A stretch of DNA of 33,362 nt from Apostichopus parvimensis (lineage: Eukaryota > Echinodermata > Holothuroidea > Aspidochirotida > Stichopodidae): the NCBI GenBank assembly GCA_000934455.1, contig KN889226.1, forward strand, positions 1 through 33,362. Reading direction: 5' to 3'. The notes under the pieces were generated by a model. That model was not told the DNA's origin. It did no database searches and saw only the letters and a list, made by a program, of their open reading frames with translations. Positions 1 through 10,678 of the stretch are shown here, piece by piece. The position numbers were made by a program, and so were the translations under genes. The number at the start of each line of letters is the position of its first letter. The first letter of the stretch is position 1.

Positions 1-38
1 CCCCCCCCCCCACTTTCACAACTCAAATCCCGCCCCTG

Positions 39-857
39 CTCGAGACTATTCTATCAACTTTATTCTTGCAAGAAGCATTATGTTCGAAATGTTACTTGAT
101 GTAAAAGAAAACGAAAAAAAAAACAGAAAAACTGACAGAGAAAAAGAAAGAAACAGAAGAAGAGATAAAAATTACGAGTAATATTTCTTTTCACATCGGA
201 ATATATCCGATTTTCCTTATTTCTATTTCTCTTTAACAACGTGATGACTATGACTTACAGATATACTCATATTACGCGTTTGGCATTTAAAACATATAAT
301 ATATAATATAATTCAACACGGTGAGTGGAAAAATCTTACATTATTTTTTATTGCAAGTATGGAATTAGTTCCATTTCTGCCAAATGAATGGCTTCATAAC
401 GTAATATGGCACACAAAGAAGACTAAACTATATAAAAAGGATACGTTGATATTCCTAACCAAGGCTACTAATATTATTAATATCCTTAATACATAGTATA
501 AAAAATATTCTGGTTGGTTGCAAAAACATTCTTACTCATTATTCATAATACCCCTTTTTTAGGATTACTGACTATGTTAAAAAAAAAAAGGGGGAGTATG
601 TAATGTTGTATAGGACACGGGTATTCGGTCTTGAGACCAACACACGTGTAGGTGAAGCTTGTAAATTTGCTCTTTAGAACTGTATGCTAATTAATATAGT
701 AATATCATTTTGATTGGCCCGTGCGCATTTCAACCAATCAATGCCGTAGTTCACATACAACATCCCCATCATATAAAGTAGTCTTCATCAACTTGAAGGA
801 AAGCTTTGTCGCAATCGACCACGCTCTCAGAAGTGGAGTCATAATCGAATGAGAACT
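39..857 (+). repeat. ~0.8 kb dispersed repeat, copy A
   Basis: This segment matches 7261-8095 in the same orientation over almost its whole length, with scattered substitutions and small indels. Both copies begin at CTCGAGACTATTCTATCAAC and end near AATCGAATGAGAA. Near its end the repeat holds a CCAATCA box followed about 40-50 bases later by CATCATATAAAG (CATCATATATAG in copy B), which looks like a core promoter. No long reading frame is present. It could be a solo LTR plus flank, a non-autonomous element, or a segmental duplication around the LRR gene. I cannot assign a family. Confidence 0.75.
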
Positions 858-1019
858 GTCTTGAATTACCTGAAGTTTTGGTCAATTTCGGGAGATATTT
901 TGAGAACATAAACTTTTGGAAACCGAAATCATATGAAGCTGACATATATACATTACAATAGATAAGAGATATGAATATGATATAAACGACTTGAAACCTG
1001 TTTCGGGAAATGGTCAGCA

Positions 1020-1460
1020 GAATTCTGGAGAGGTGAGGATCATTTCGAGATGTGGGAAGTGGAGTACAATGCAGTTGTTGCTGGACGTTACCCGGAACTG
1101 ACTACTGATCTAGAACACGAACTATCATGTTTTCATAGGAACTAATTCACAGTGGTACGTATATCAGTGACTCAGTCCATAAAATATTTGAATCAATGAG
1201 CACAGATGTTCGAAAAATGTTCCAACAAGTTGAACGATTACTCATGCAGGCTCATTCTCGTAAATCCAGCAAGTTACTGCACTGCTGAAAGATCATTCAG
1301 TTTCTTGAGGAGACTGAAGACGTGGTTACGTATAGTACCATGAAACAATCAAGGCTTATCCATCTCCTGCTATGCAATGTCCATATTGATTCTGGACAGA
1401 ATCAAACCTGGCACGCGTTATCGCGGAGAAATTCATCGACAACAAGCCAGATACACGGAG
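1020..1460 (+). pseudogene. Decayed hAT-family transposase C-terminus (dimerisation domain)
   Basis: Reading from 1248 in one frame gives RLIL followed by NPASYCTAERSFSFLRRL and KTWLR. This is the hallmark of the hAT C-terminal dimerisation domain, in which a conserved AERSFS..RR.KTWLRSTM core pairs transposase subunits. After KTWLR (about 1330) the frame shifts by one base and continues as STMKQSRLIHLLLCNVHID to about 1390. Upstream pieces such as DVRKMFQQVERLL (about 1205-1245) lie in a different frame, so at least two frameshifts separate recognisable blocks. No intact ORF remains. It resembles the ZMYM/TTF-type hAT proteins common in animal genomes. Flanking terminal repeats were not found, so element limits are unknown. 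Confidence 0.75.
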
Positions 1461-1559
1461 AAAAGTATTCTCTGAAGTCAGAATAAACTGGTCCTTTACA
1501 ACCTGCTACACTGTAGTACACATTTCATCGTATACTGTGAGGCGTATGAGCTTTCTAAG

Positions 1560-2270
1560 ATGAATATACGAGCATGCAGGAGCAGCATAATCATATAAGT
1601 CGATGTAACTTAAATTATCACCAGTTCTCATTATTTTTATTATATTTATCCACAGTTGTTAAATATAGAACGGAAATCGCATCTGCGGCAGTCTATTATT
1701 GTTTATTGGGAGAGGACCCCAGACCCATCGTATACAAAAGTGTACTTGGATTATTTGCCCCCTGTTTTTTTTTTCTGCAGACGCCCAAGTATTTCCCCAA
1801 ACTAAATTTCTAAGCTATAAGATCTAAAACCTAAGGAGGTTTGGGAGCATCGTTGGGTCTGGGAAGTGTTATTTCCGGCGATCTGGGAGGTATATTTGCC
1901 AAAAATGTCTTTTACGCTACGCGCGAACCCATAGTCGCGCTCCGCTTAGATAGTATCAGAGAACAGACACGCGTCCCCACCATTATCCAAGACTTAATCT
2001 GCGCCCATGGCCATTATTACCCACATGCATTATATGCTAGAAAGTTCGGCATCACTTACTATTTTCTATTGTCAACATCAGGTGCGTAGTCATTCTTTGT
2101 GGTGTATACGAGGCCAAAACCAATTTTTTTTTTGGAGAAGATTCAGAGCCTTTAAGTTGACCTGAGTAACTCTGGTATTGATATGAATTTTTATGACACC
2201 ACTGCAGAGGCTCTAAACCTTTGTTTGACCGGAGGATTGATGAAATATACAGGCATATAGATTGTCTTGG
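1560..2270. other. Intergenic stretch, no recognisable gene
   Basis: Short open frames exist but none resembles a known family or shows repeat-independent coding character. It separates the hAT remnant from the Mutator-like MITE. Confidence 0.6.
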
Positions 2271-2271
2271 T

Positions 2272-2998
2272 GTCCCGGCGGCGAATATTTTTTTCCCAAA
2301 CTGAACTGACACTGAAATTATTTCCTCGATTCTGATTGGCTCTCAGCGAGTACGTCAAACGTCAAACAGCGAACAAGTCAAAAGACACAGACATATCGGC
2401 AAATGCCTTTTTTTGTGTGTACACTCACTGGCTGGCACATAACTCGCTCGCCGTCTTCATGGCCACTGCATATTCGACTAGGCCTATCATGGTTCATTGA
2501 CTGAATACATTTTGAATTTATGATTATAAAACTAAAAGTAGGCCTATCGCAACTCCGAATGTACACAAACACCTCGTACATAATGTATATCGGCTACATG
2601 TATACAATTACAAATGCACTGAGTTTTATTGTGTTGTATACTATACACAGTACAATAGGCTACATTACATGTGTTGCGTAGAGCGGAGTCAAGCGAGTAA
2701 ACAAACGATCGAGGACTGCCTATAATGGGCGCAGTAGTTGGGAATAGTTGCTTCATTGTGTTAAGAACACTATATACTTTCGTTCATATATATATATATA
2801 TATATATACCTACCAAAAGTTCTGGAAAGTTGCTAATGTGAATATCTTGAATTTGTTCGTGTTGATCATTCTGATATCGACAGAGTATGGATGGATTCAT
2901 GTTGAATACTAAAGTGTATCACTTGCTCGCTGAGAGCCAATCAGAATCGAGGAAATAATTTCAGTTCAGTTTGGGAAAAAAATATTCGCGTCCCGGCG
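2272..2998. mobile_element. Mutator-like MITE with 9-bp target site duplication
   Basis: Long terminal inverted repeats occupy 2281-2350 and 2926-2989. They are identical in reverse complement except for a 6-base indel, and each starts GCGAATATTTTTTTCCC. Immediately outside both ends is the same 9-base direct repeat GTCCCGGCG (2272-2280 and 2990-2998). The element proper is therefore 2281-2989, 709 bp. Long TIRs plus a 9-bp duplication are typical of the Mutator/MULE superfamily. There is no transposase ORF, so it is non-autonomous. The near-identity of the arms suggests a fairly recent insertion. The interior holds a (TA)n microsatellite. Confidence 0.85.
2786..2808. repeat. (AT)n microsatellite
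   Basis: Uninterrupted alternating AT dinucleotides over 23 bases inside the Mutator-like MITE; likely length-polymorphic. Confidence 0.95.
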
Positions 2999-2999
2999 T

Positions 3000-5090
3000 A
3001 TGTGCCCACTCAGTAAAAAAATACAGTTTTAGACGTCAAATGGTGCCGTGGCATATTTAGAATATAAATTAGGTTAGTTCTCAATATCGCAAGGTTGTAC
3101 TAATAACTCCTTTTGTGTTTTCGATTTCTGAAAGAAAGTTCTACCCAAAAACGGGGACCCGCTTCCTCGCCCCGTATGTATGGTAGGTGGTCTGTGATGT
3201 CTGAGTGCAGATGCTCTACAAACAATTTGACTATTAAAATATTCCCTTTGATGAAATCTTGAAACCCTATACGTTTGGAATGTTTGTTAAATTTGGTTGT
3301 CAACCTTCGCTGCAGTCTTCAGACTCGTTAACTCTCTTTGTTGGAAATACATTTACTAATATCAACAATTTTAGAACATCATTTCTTTTCAATAACAAAT
3401 TGATATGAGAACAATTAACTTCAGCCACGTACCAGATGATACCCCTTAATCATCAAATCGTTTGGTAATATTACGTCACTACGTAAGATTGCAATCGTGC
3501 CATCAATAAATAGGATTAAAAGTCAATACAAAAACTAAACAAACAACTATTTGCAATCATCTATCCATCTTTTGCTTGTTGACCTCCGTCTAATAAGTTG
3601 CTGACGTTATGTTACAGCGAAGTAGCTAACTGTCTTGTTTCCGGATATTTATAGTTAATGGAAATGGAATAAAATTACTAGAATCGGACGAAGAAGATTG
3701 CAAAGAAGAACAATTTTCACTGACGTTTACCAGGTTCAGCGGAATCACTCCTGAATGTTGTACAAGAGTCTCAGTGTTAAGTGCCAGCGATATTTCGTCC
3801 TAGGATTTACTATACCAGGTAAGCAGATTGTTCAAGAAAATTGACTTTTGTAACATATGCGCCAAACGTCTGTGGTTCAGAACTGTTCGTGGACCAGAAA
3901 GAAAAGTTTATTTCAAGGAATTGTTATATCTATGGTTGTGTTGCTTTTTTGAATATTATTTGTTTCAATAAATTAGGGCTATACTTTAATTAATTGTTTA
4001 GAAAAACCAGAAGACCAAAACTATCACAAAACAACCCCTTCACAAAACAATCACAATAGAGGAGATATTTTGATAAACGCCCACCACTGATCTCCGGTGG
4101 CTTAAAAGATATCATTGCAATTATATTGGTTCTGCAAGTTCAGCATGTACTCTACTACCCTTGATTTCTCAAAGAAAATTGAAAAGTAAATCCCTTCATG
4201 CCCTCAGTGGAAGTAGGTGTTACGCTGTTCAAAAGCTTTACTTAGGCTATTATCCCTTTTTATGATAAATCATGAAAACCTGATACAATGAGAATACTTC
4301 CGTAACTATAGCTGTCAATTTCCTCTGTATTTAGAATTTCATCAAATTGTTACTCTTTGGTAGAAATATTATTTTCTTAGGTGGATAAATCATGGAAATA
4401 ACATACAGAAGAAGGAAAAGAAAATTTGTCAACTGATGACATTAATTCACTCGGTTGCTGCCAGACGGATTTACAAATATCAACAAATTCAAGACATTTT
4501 CAAAATAAAATCTTATGAGGATATACATATATAGATATGTCAGATGTGACCTAAAGATGCACATTTTCAACAATGTTGCTAATCATGCAATCAATTGCGG
4601 CCACCAGAGGATACCTGTAATCGGTGGTACCATCCTGTGACATTCACGTAAACAATGGGGGGGGGGCACGGGGGGGGGAGATGCAATCATGTATCCATCA
4701 TAAGTTACTGGCGTCATATAACAGCGAAGTAAGATAATTTTCTTGTTTCCCTACATTCGTAAATAATCTTTGTTGACAATGAAATATGCGCAAAAGCGGT
4801 CCTTATAGCTATCAATGTAAATATACATAAGATTCTCTTCTGTGTATGATTATTTACGCGTAGGCCTAAACTAAAGTTTCATTAAAATATTTTATCGTAA
4901 ACCTATACATTGCTAACACAACTAATGGATAGACAATTAACTTTGTGATATTTCTGATATTCATTGATGACGCATGATGGTAATGATGGTATATGCGTCT
5001 ATATATACATGTTATTACTGTGCCATATGGATTTATCATCAGTCCCGGCCTTTCTATAGTTAAAGGGACATCTATTAACAACAGGTAAAT
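3000..5090. other. Intergenic / upstream region of the LRR gene with an internal diverged duplication
   Basis: No protein gene is recognised. Two segments, about 3553-3656 and 4683-4766, resemble each other: both start GCAATCAT.TATCCATC, then have AAGTT.CTG.CGT.AT and ACAGCGAAGTA, and end near CTTGTTTCC. This could be an old duplicated upstream region or a dispersed repeat. A G-rich run lies at about 4656-4679. Confidence 0.5.
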
Positions 5091-5118
5091 TTTCAGTATT
5101 TTAAAAATTATTTTTCAG

Positions 5119-5185
5119 ATTTATCTGTGTAAGTGTGATCACAAAACGAGGGCGCATCTCAAAAGTAAACCTACCACGTTCACTC
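5119..5185 (+). other. Probable 5' UTR portion of the LRR gene exon after a splice acceptor
   Basis: A good acceptor (TTATTTTTCAG ending at 5118) precedes the first ATG at 5186. The reading frame is open a little further upstream but has no ATG there, only a GTG at 5135. The coding exon therefore probably begins as 5' UTR here, with a leader exon somewhere upstream. Confidence 0.45.
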
Positions 5186-6712
5186 ATGAAGATGGATCAG
5201 CTATCTCTGTCGATATTTTTTCATTTCTGTCTCTATACAACCATCCAGGCTTCTTGTGTTCAACGAAACGGTTTTAGCTCCGTCATGTTGAGATGCGATG
5301 GGAGAATCTACAATTTCACAAACTTTTCGAGCTCATCATTACCTAATAGAACCACAGAATTAATTTTCATCTATACATCTATACCTGAGTTCCAGGAAGG
5401 CTGGGTATCACCAATAGAAAATCTTGATGTTTTGCGATTACTTGATATCGGTTTCAATGGTATACGAGCAATAGATAGGTCATTTTTCACGCATGTACCT
5501 CAACTAGAAAGTTTAAGACTGAGGAATAATGACCTTAAAACAATGCCTACGGCAGCTTTAGCGAATCTGATGACTTTGAAATATCTCGATCTCTTTGGAA
5601 ACCATATCGAGAGACTTGAAGCAAGTTCTCTCTTAAGCAATGCCAATATAACATACCTTAACCTCGGAAACAATAGCATTCGAGAAATTCATGTGAATTC
5701 TTTCAAAGGATTGATGCATTTAGAGAATTTGATCCTGTACGACAACAAACTCACGGTATTGCCTCCTTTATCGTCAAGATACTTATTAAAGCTACAGTCA
5801 GTGGAATTAAGCGGTAATGATATAAAGTGTGAAAGCAATGGAATCTCTCAAAACGAAACGTCTACACTTCGATCTCTTTATTTGGACGGCAATAATATCG
5901 TAAATTTAACTCAATATTGTCTTCAACTATTCTCTAGCATGACGGTTCTTTCTATAGTTAACAACTCCATGTCATACATTGATACTCTTGCGATGGGGAA
6001 TAAGACACATGAATTGAAGAGATTAAATTTGGAAACGAACGAATTAACAGAAGTACCGACAACTTTATTAAAGTACCTCCCCCAATTAGTTACGATCGTT
6101 TTAAGGAATAATCGCATTGCAAACATTTTTGCTGACACCTTTCAACATAATGTTCATCTTACATGGCTTGATTTATCGCATAATTTTATAACGGCATGCG
6201 ACAAAAGAGCTTTTGCTGAACTACGATATTTGGAAAGTTTGAATCTTAACTACAATTTACTCGTTAGTTTGCCAGAAGAATGTTTTGGTTCCGTTGTCAA
6301 TTTCTTAATCAAATTAGAAGGCAACCCATGGCATTGTAACTGTTCATTATATTATCTATGGCTGGATCTATCCAAAAGTAGATTTTTCGTGCAATCTTTT
6401 GACTGTGTAAGTCCACACCATTTCTCTAATACAAGTTTTCTAGACGTACCTTTCAAATCACTTTGCAATATGAACGTTACGACAATTACAACTACAGAAA
6501 TATTAGATGCTACCATAACAACAGATGACGTTTCTTTAATGACGTCCTCACATATACATCTTATCACTTTAGGAACTACAGTTCTGCTGGTTACATCTTT
6601 TATATTCTGCACATTGTACATTGAACTTTGGAAGAGATCTCGGACATCAGCGCCAGATAATGGTAGAGTTTCCGCTACCAATCCAGCAGGACTTCAACTG
6701 AGGCAAATTTAG
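5186..6712 (+). CDS. Leucine-rich repeat single-pass transmembrane protein
   Basis: Starting at the first ATG (5186; another at 5192) the ORF encodes 508 residues. A hydrophobic signal peptide (about residues 3-23, ending TTIQA) is followed by a short N-terminal cap with two cysteines. About twelve LRRs of ~24 residues follow, fitting LxxLxLxxNxIxxL (for example LKYLDLFGNHIERL, LTWLDLSHNFITAC). A C-terminal cap NPWHCNCSLYYLWLDL comes next, then a Thr-rich stalk, a transmembrane helix (TLGTTVLLVTSFIFCTLYI) and a basic ~27-residue tail. There is no TIR, Ig or kinase domain, so it is not a Toll receptor. It is expected at the cell surface in adhesion, guidance or recognition. About ten N-x-S/T sites suggest glycosylation. 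All coding sequence is in one exon. The exact orthologue is not recognised; the closest class is the LRRC/LRRN/LINGO-like ectodomain proteins. Confidence 0.88.
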   Translation: MKMDQLSLSIFFHFCLYTTIQASCVQRNGFSSVMLRCDGRIYNFTNFSSSSLPNRTTELIFIYTSIPEFQEGWVSPIENLDVLRLLDIGFNGIRAIDRSFFTHVPQLESLRLRNNDLKTMPTAALANLMTLKYLDLFGNHIERLEASSLLSNANITYLNLGNNSIREIHVNSFKGLMHLENLILYDNKLTVLPPLSSRYLLKLQSVELSGNDIKCESNGISQNETSTLRSLYLDGNNIVNLTQYCLQLFSSMTVLSIVNNSMSYIDTLAMGNKTHELKRLNLETNELTEVPTTLLKYLPQLVTIVLRNNRIANIFADTFQHNVHLTWLDLSHNFITACDKRAFAELRYLESLNLNYNLLVSLPEECFGSVVNFLIKLEGNPWHCNCSLYYLWLDLSKSRFFVQSFDCVSPHHFSNTSFLDVPFKSLCNMNVTTITTTEILDATITTDDVSLMTSSHIHLITLGTTVLLVTSFIFCTLYIELWKRSRTSAPDNGRVSATNPAGLQLRQI

Positions 6713-7260
6713 ACGCCATCACCGACAATGAGCAGGCCTAACTATTGACAGGTTGGCACAACATTTGTGTCTCGTAACGTGCGGTAAAACAATCCAAATC
6801 TAAAAGCTATAAAGTGTGGCATATTATATATTATGCATCCTGATCATGATAGAAGATTTCATGATGTTATACTAGTTTGTACTGCCAGCACCAACAGTAC
6901 GGCACTGTACCTACATGTACCATCGTTGCAAATAAGTATTGAAAACTCCAACTATACCGTATAGTGGCAGTTATGGCAACGGGGAAACACAATTGAGTTG
7001 CATGTATGCGTGGGGGCGTTGGGGAGGTGGAACGCCTTACTGTCACAGCCTGGCTACTGGCCTTTCAAAAGATAATGAAAAATTATGATGTTTATTCTAA
7101 GTTTTTCCCATTTGTTGGTTATACTTTGAATTCGTGTCCTTTTTAATTGTTGTATTTTTTCTTTGTCTTATTGCTTCTCTTTATATTTCCTTTCTGTATC
7201 TTTTGGTTATATTATCCGTATTTTAGTTTCATTCATTCCTCTTTGATTCTCTCTGTATTT
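6713..7260. other. 3' flank of the LRR gene
   Basis: No further gene is visible and no canonical AATAAA close to the stop was seen. It ends in T-rich sequence that runs into the ~0.8 kb repeat. The open frame through the T-rich part is a low-complexity artefact. Confidence 0.5.
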
Positions 7261-8095
7261 CTCGAGACTATTCTATCAACTTTATTCTTGTCATTTATGT
7301 TCGAAATGTTACTTGATGTAAAAGAAAAAAAAAAAAAAACTGACAGAGAAAAAGAAAGAAACAGAAGCAGGGATAAAAATAATGAGAAATATTTCTTTTC
7401 CCATCGGAATATATCCGATTTTCCTTATTTCTGTTACTTTTTAATCACGTGATAAATCTGACTTACAGATCACCGGCATATTACGCGTTTGGCATTTAAG
7501 ACATATAATAGTTAATATAATTCAACACGGTGAGTGGAAAAATCTTACATTGTTTTTTTATTGCAAGTATGGGAATTAGTTCCATTTCGGCAAAATGAGT
7601 GGCTTCATAACGTAATATGGCACACAAAGAAGACTAAACTATATAAAAAGGATACGTTGATATTCATAACCAAGGCTACTAATATTATTAATATCCTTAA
7701 TACATAGTATAACAAATATTCTGGTTGGTTCTTTACAAAAACACTCTCACTCATATTTCATAATACCCCTTTTTAGGATTACTGACTCATGTAAAAAAAA
7801 GTATGTAATGTATGTAATGTTGTATAGGACACAGGTATTCGGTCTTGAGACCAACACACGTGTAGGTGAAGCTCATACTTTGCCCTGTCTTCAACTTAAA
7901 TTGGTTCGCTCGAGCTATATTTGCTAATTAATAGAGTAATACTCGATCATTTGCTTGGAGTGCGCATTTTCAACCAATCAATACAACCATACAACATCCC
8001 ATCATATATAGCAGTCTACATCAACTTGAAGGAAAGCTTTGTCGTAATCGGCGACCACGCTTTCAGAAGTGGAGAAGTTATAATCGAATGAGAAG
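7261..8095 (+). repeat. ~0.8 kb dispersed repeat, copy B
   Basis: Second copy of the repeat at 39-857, same orientation, with matching CCAATCA and TATA-like segments (about 7974-8010). The similarity stops about 20 bases before the left TTAA of the neighbouring MITE. Confidence 0.75.
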
Positions 8096-8114
8096 GGTCT
8101 CACGATCATTATGT

Positions 8115-8476
8115 TTAAAGGGTGTGAAGACTCGCGCAAAAAGACACGTCTAACGTCGGTTATCTGACCTAGTTTCGAATGAGGTGTAACAGAAGTGTTA
8201 GACACCACCATCGATCCCAGAAAATACTCACACAGCTTGCTACCGTTGGTAATTAGACACTAGTGCACAGTCAGTACATACAGCTGCGGTCAATACCCAC
8301 AGTGTACAAACGATGCAGCGATGGGTATCTCAGGTCCAGCTAAAGATAACAAGGTATCACGTTTCATTACTGTTTGCATTTTGTAGCGACACGAACAAAA
8401 CGTCACTTGCAAGCAACGGAAAGTTATCTTTTCAGATGGCCGCACGCGGTTTGGGGCGAATCTTCAATGCCTTTAA
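8115..8476 (-). mobile_element. TTAA-flanked MITE, copy 1
   Basis: The 354-bp element at 8119-8472 is bounded on both sides by TTAA (8115-8118, 8473-8476). Terminal inverted repeats are AGGGTGTGAAGACTCGC at this left end and AGGCATTGAAGATTCGCC at the other. The same element occurs inverted relative to this copy at 25782-26148 and 29440-29795. TTAA duplication is characteristic of piggyBac-type transposases, though Kolobok also uses TTAA. No transposase is encoded. Short open frames here are element sequence, not genes. Confidence 0.85.
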
Positions 8477-9739
8477 GTATAATGACTTGATTTGGAACTT
8501 TAATACTTTTCACCGAAGGAGGAATAAGTCAACTGAAGTCAACTTGTCACTTTTTCGAGTGATCGTCATTGTCATTTATAGAGTTCTTGGCCTAACAAGT
8601 AATCATCCCGAAGGCAAGTCCGTATCCCGTACCCTCTGCCAGATGCTATCCATGCCGTAATCTCACATTGTCACGTGCACTGTGGTGTTAAAGCTTACTG
8701 TAGATAAATAGCATTTCGAAGTTACTACACGCTATGCTATAATATTGAATTATTTCAAGTTTCAAAATTAGGAAGTGGGCTAACTTAACGTTTGGTTATC
8801 CGGTGGACGGTGGTGCATAACTCTACCTACTAACTTTTTAGAAACAGTAATAAACTTACCAAAGCTGCTAATAAGCAGATCGACCAGACAATATACGTGT
8901 TTTTGTTTAACGAGTCAGATAAAGGCTTCGAATCCTGTACATTATTTGACCTTACTTCAAGGTTTCTTTTCTCACAATACTAGAGTCGATTAGCAATCCG
9001 AATAAAGTTGACACCCAACCATACTTTCAAGAATTTATGTGATTTTTCTCCTCCTGCACTGAATCGGGACCACGAAGACACCGAACTATTTTATATTAGG
9101 GATAAATATATTAAAATAATACCATAATCCAGTTCTTGGGAAGGCCTGTTGGGTATGCAGATATGAAAATAGACGAATGTTTTTGATAGGTTATGATACT
9201 TTATAGAATAAGAATGTTTTTTTTATATAAAGGAAGGCCTAGAATGAGAGAAGATGATGTCATCATCGTATTGGTAAACACTTTAGATATAAAAGGATAT
9301 ACCTCTGAAGTATATATATTTCTTTTTACTACATCAAAACTGAAACATGTGTTGTGGTACCTACGGCGTTCCACATTCTACAGTACACATTGAACTGTGA
9401 TTATAAACCAAACCCCGCTGAACGACACGACGCTACTGCTTTTTCTCAGAAAAAAAGTGATGTAGGCTATGCCTATAACCAACCGCTATGCAGGCTTTCT
9501 CTCTTTGCTGTATGTATATCCATAATTTTATTTCATCCCAACTTAACCAAGGTCTGAGTTTTATGATAAGTCGTCCCATAATGTAGGACTTACATTCTCT
9601 TGTAGCCTAGTCGGTCACGTAGGCGCCCACTCGTTAGTGATATATCGGTTGTAGTTTCGCGAATTATTGCAGTATAGCGTGGACTTTGGGGGTAGCGGTG
9701 GGATGGGAGGTGGGGAGGGGGGGGGGCTGGGGCTTGTTA
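8477..9739. other. Intergenic stretch
   Basis: No recognisable gene. A long G-run region lies at about 9690-9730. Scattered small ORFs lack any family resemblance. Confidence 0.55.
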
Positions 9740-10270
9740 TTCCGCCATCGGTACTTTCTGCCATAGAAGATGTGCTCTTTCCGCCTTAGAAAAAAAAGCC
9801 TTCCGCCATGTTACTGCCTGCACTTTTTCTATGGCGGAAAGAGCACATTGTGGGTAGGATACTAGGAGTACTAATAGTAGGCTAGTAGGCCTATGATGAA
9901 GGTTAGAAATGTAAAATGTTACCAATGTTTTTCCATTATTAACATTTATAACATTTAGTGATTACATTAATAATATATCTGTGGAAATGACTTTAAAATT
10001 CCTCCGAAGCCTTGTTTGCCCGAGTTAGGGGTGAAATATACCTGTGTGATGTTTTCCCTTTGCGACATTTATAACGTGTATTGATCACATTAATATAATG
10101 TTTGCAGTATGTTAATGACTTTGAAATTCCTCTGAAATCCTGTTTGCTCGAGTAAAGGGCAAAATATATCACATGTTTTTCCCTTCGTGACATTTACAAA
10201 TATAACTGATTACATTAATAAAATATAATGTACGGCAGAAAGGTATGGAGGTATAAACTTATGGCGGAAA
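9740..10270. repeat. Hairpin plus ~124-bp tandem repeat flanked by TTCCGCCAT motifs
   Basis: A perfect 16-base inverted repeat pairs 9770-9785 (ATGTGCTCTTTCCGCC) with 9833-9848 across a 47-base loop. From about 9925 to 10232 a ~124-base unit (core ACATTTATAAC, GATTACATTAATA, TTTGC.CGAGT) is repeated about 2.4 times, with unit starts near 9942, 10065 and 10190. TTCCGCCAT at 9740 and its inverse ATGGCGGAA at 10261 bracket the block. It may be a small fold-back element with expanded interior; no target duplication was confirmed. Confidence 0.65.
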
Positions 10271-10678
10271 GGGACTAGATTCGGACATTGGTAGTATTAG
10301 TATATAGCTTAGTGATAATGGTATTGCATGCTACTGACCTCATGTAACTTAGCCAAGGCCCCTAGCAGAACTAAGAGTGACGACTGTGGATGGTATACAT
10401 TAACTTTATAAAGGCCAAGTGAAAATTAAAACTGGAATGTCAATTGATTCGTTATGAAAATGTTAGAAGTTTTCTTTACACATGGGAAAATGAAAGTCCG
10501 ATACTCCTAGTAATATTAGATTCAGCGATTGTAGGTTACTTGCAAAGTGAGCACATGTTTCATCCTGATTTAGGTTAGTTTCTCTATTTTGTCATCAGTG
10601 ACATACAGTATTCTAAGCCTATCTTAACTTTGTACTTGTAACTTTCCATTTTCTCTCCTTTAAGATAATTGCCAGAGG

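Noticed and set aside
5135-5185. N-terminal extension of the LRR protein
   Set aside because: Begins with GTG rather than ATG and would bury the signal peptide; the ATG at 5186 fits better.
7147-7452. 101-residue hydrophobic then Lys-rich ORF
   Set aside because: Arises from T-rich then A-rich low-complexity sequence; the second half is in the dispersed repeat.
8313-8660. 115-residue ORF
   Set aside because: Mostly inside the TTAA MITE; parallel frames in the other copies are not conserved as protein.
8926-8940. tRNA B-box-like GGCTTCGAATCC
   Set aside because: No matching A box or cloverleaf nearby.
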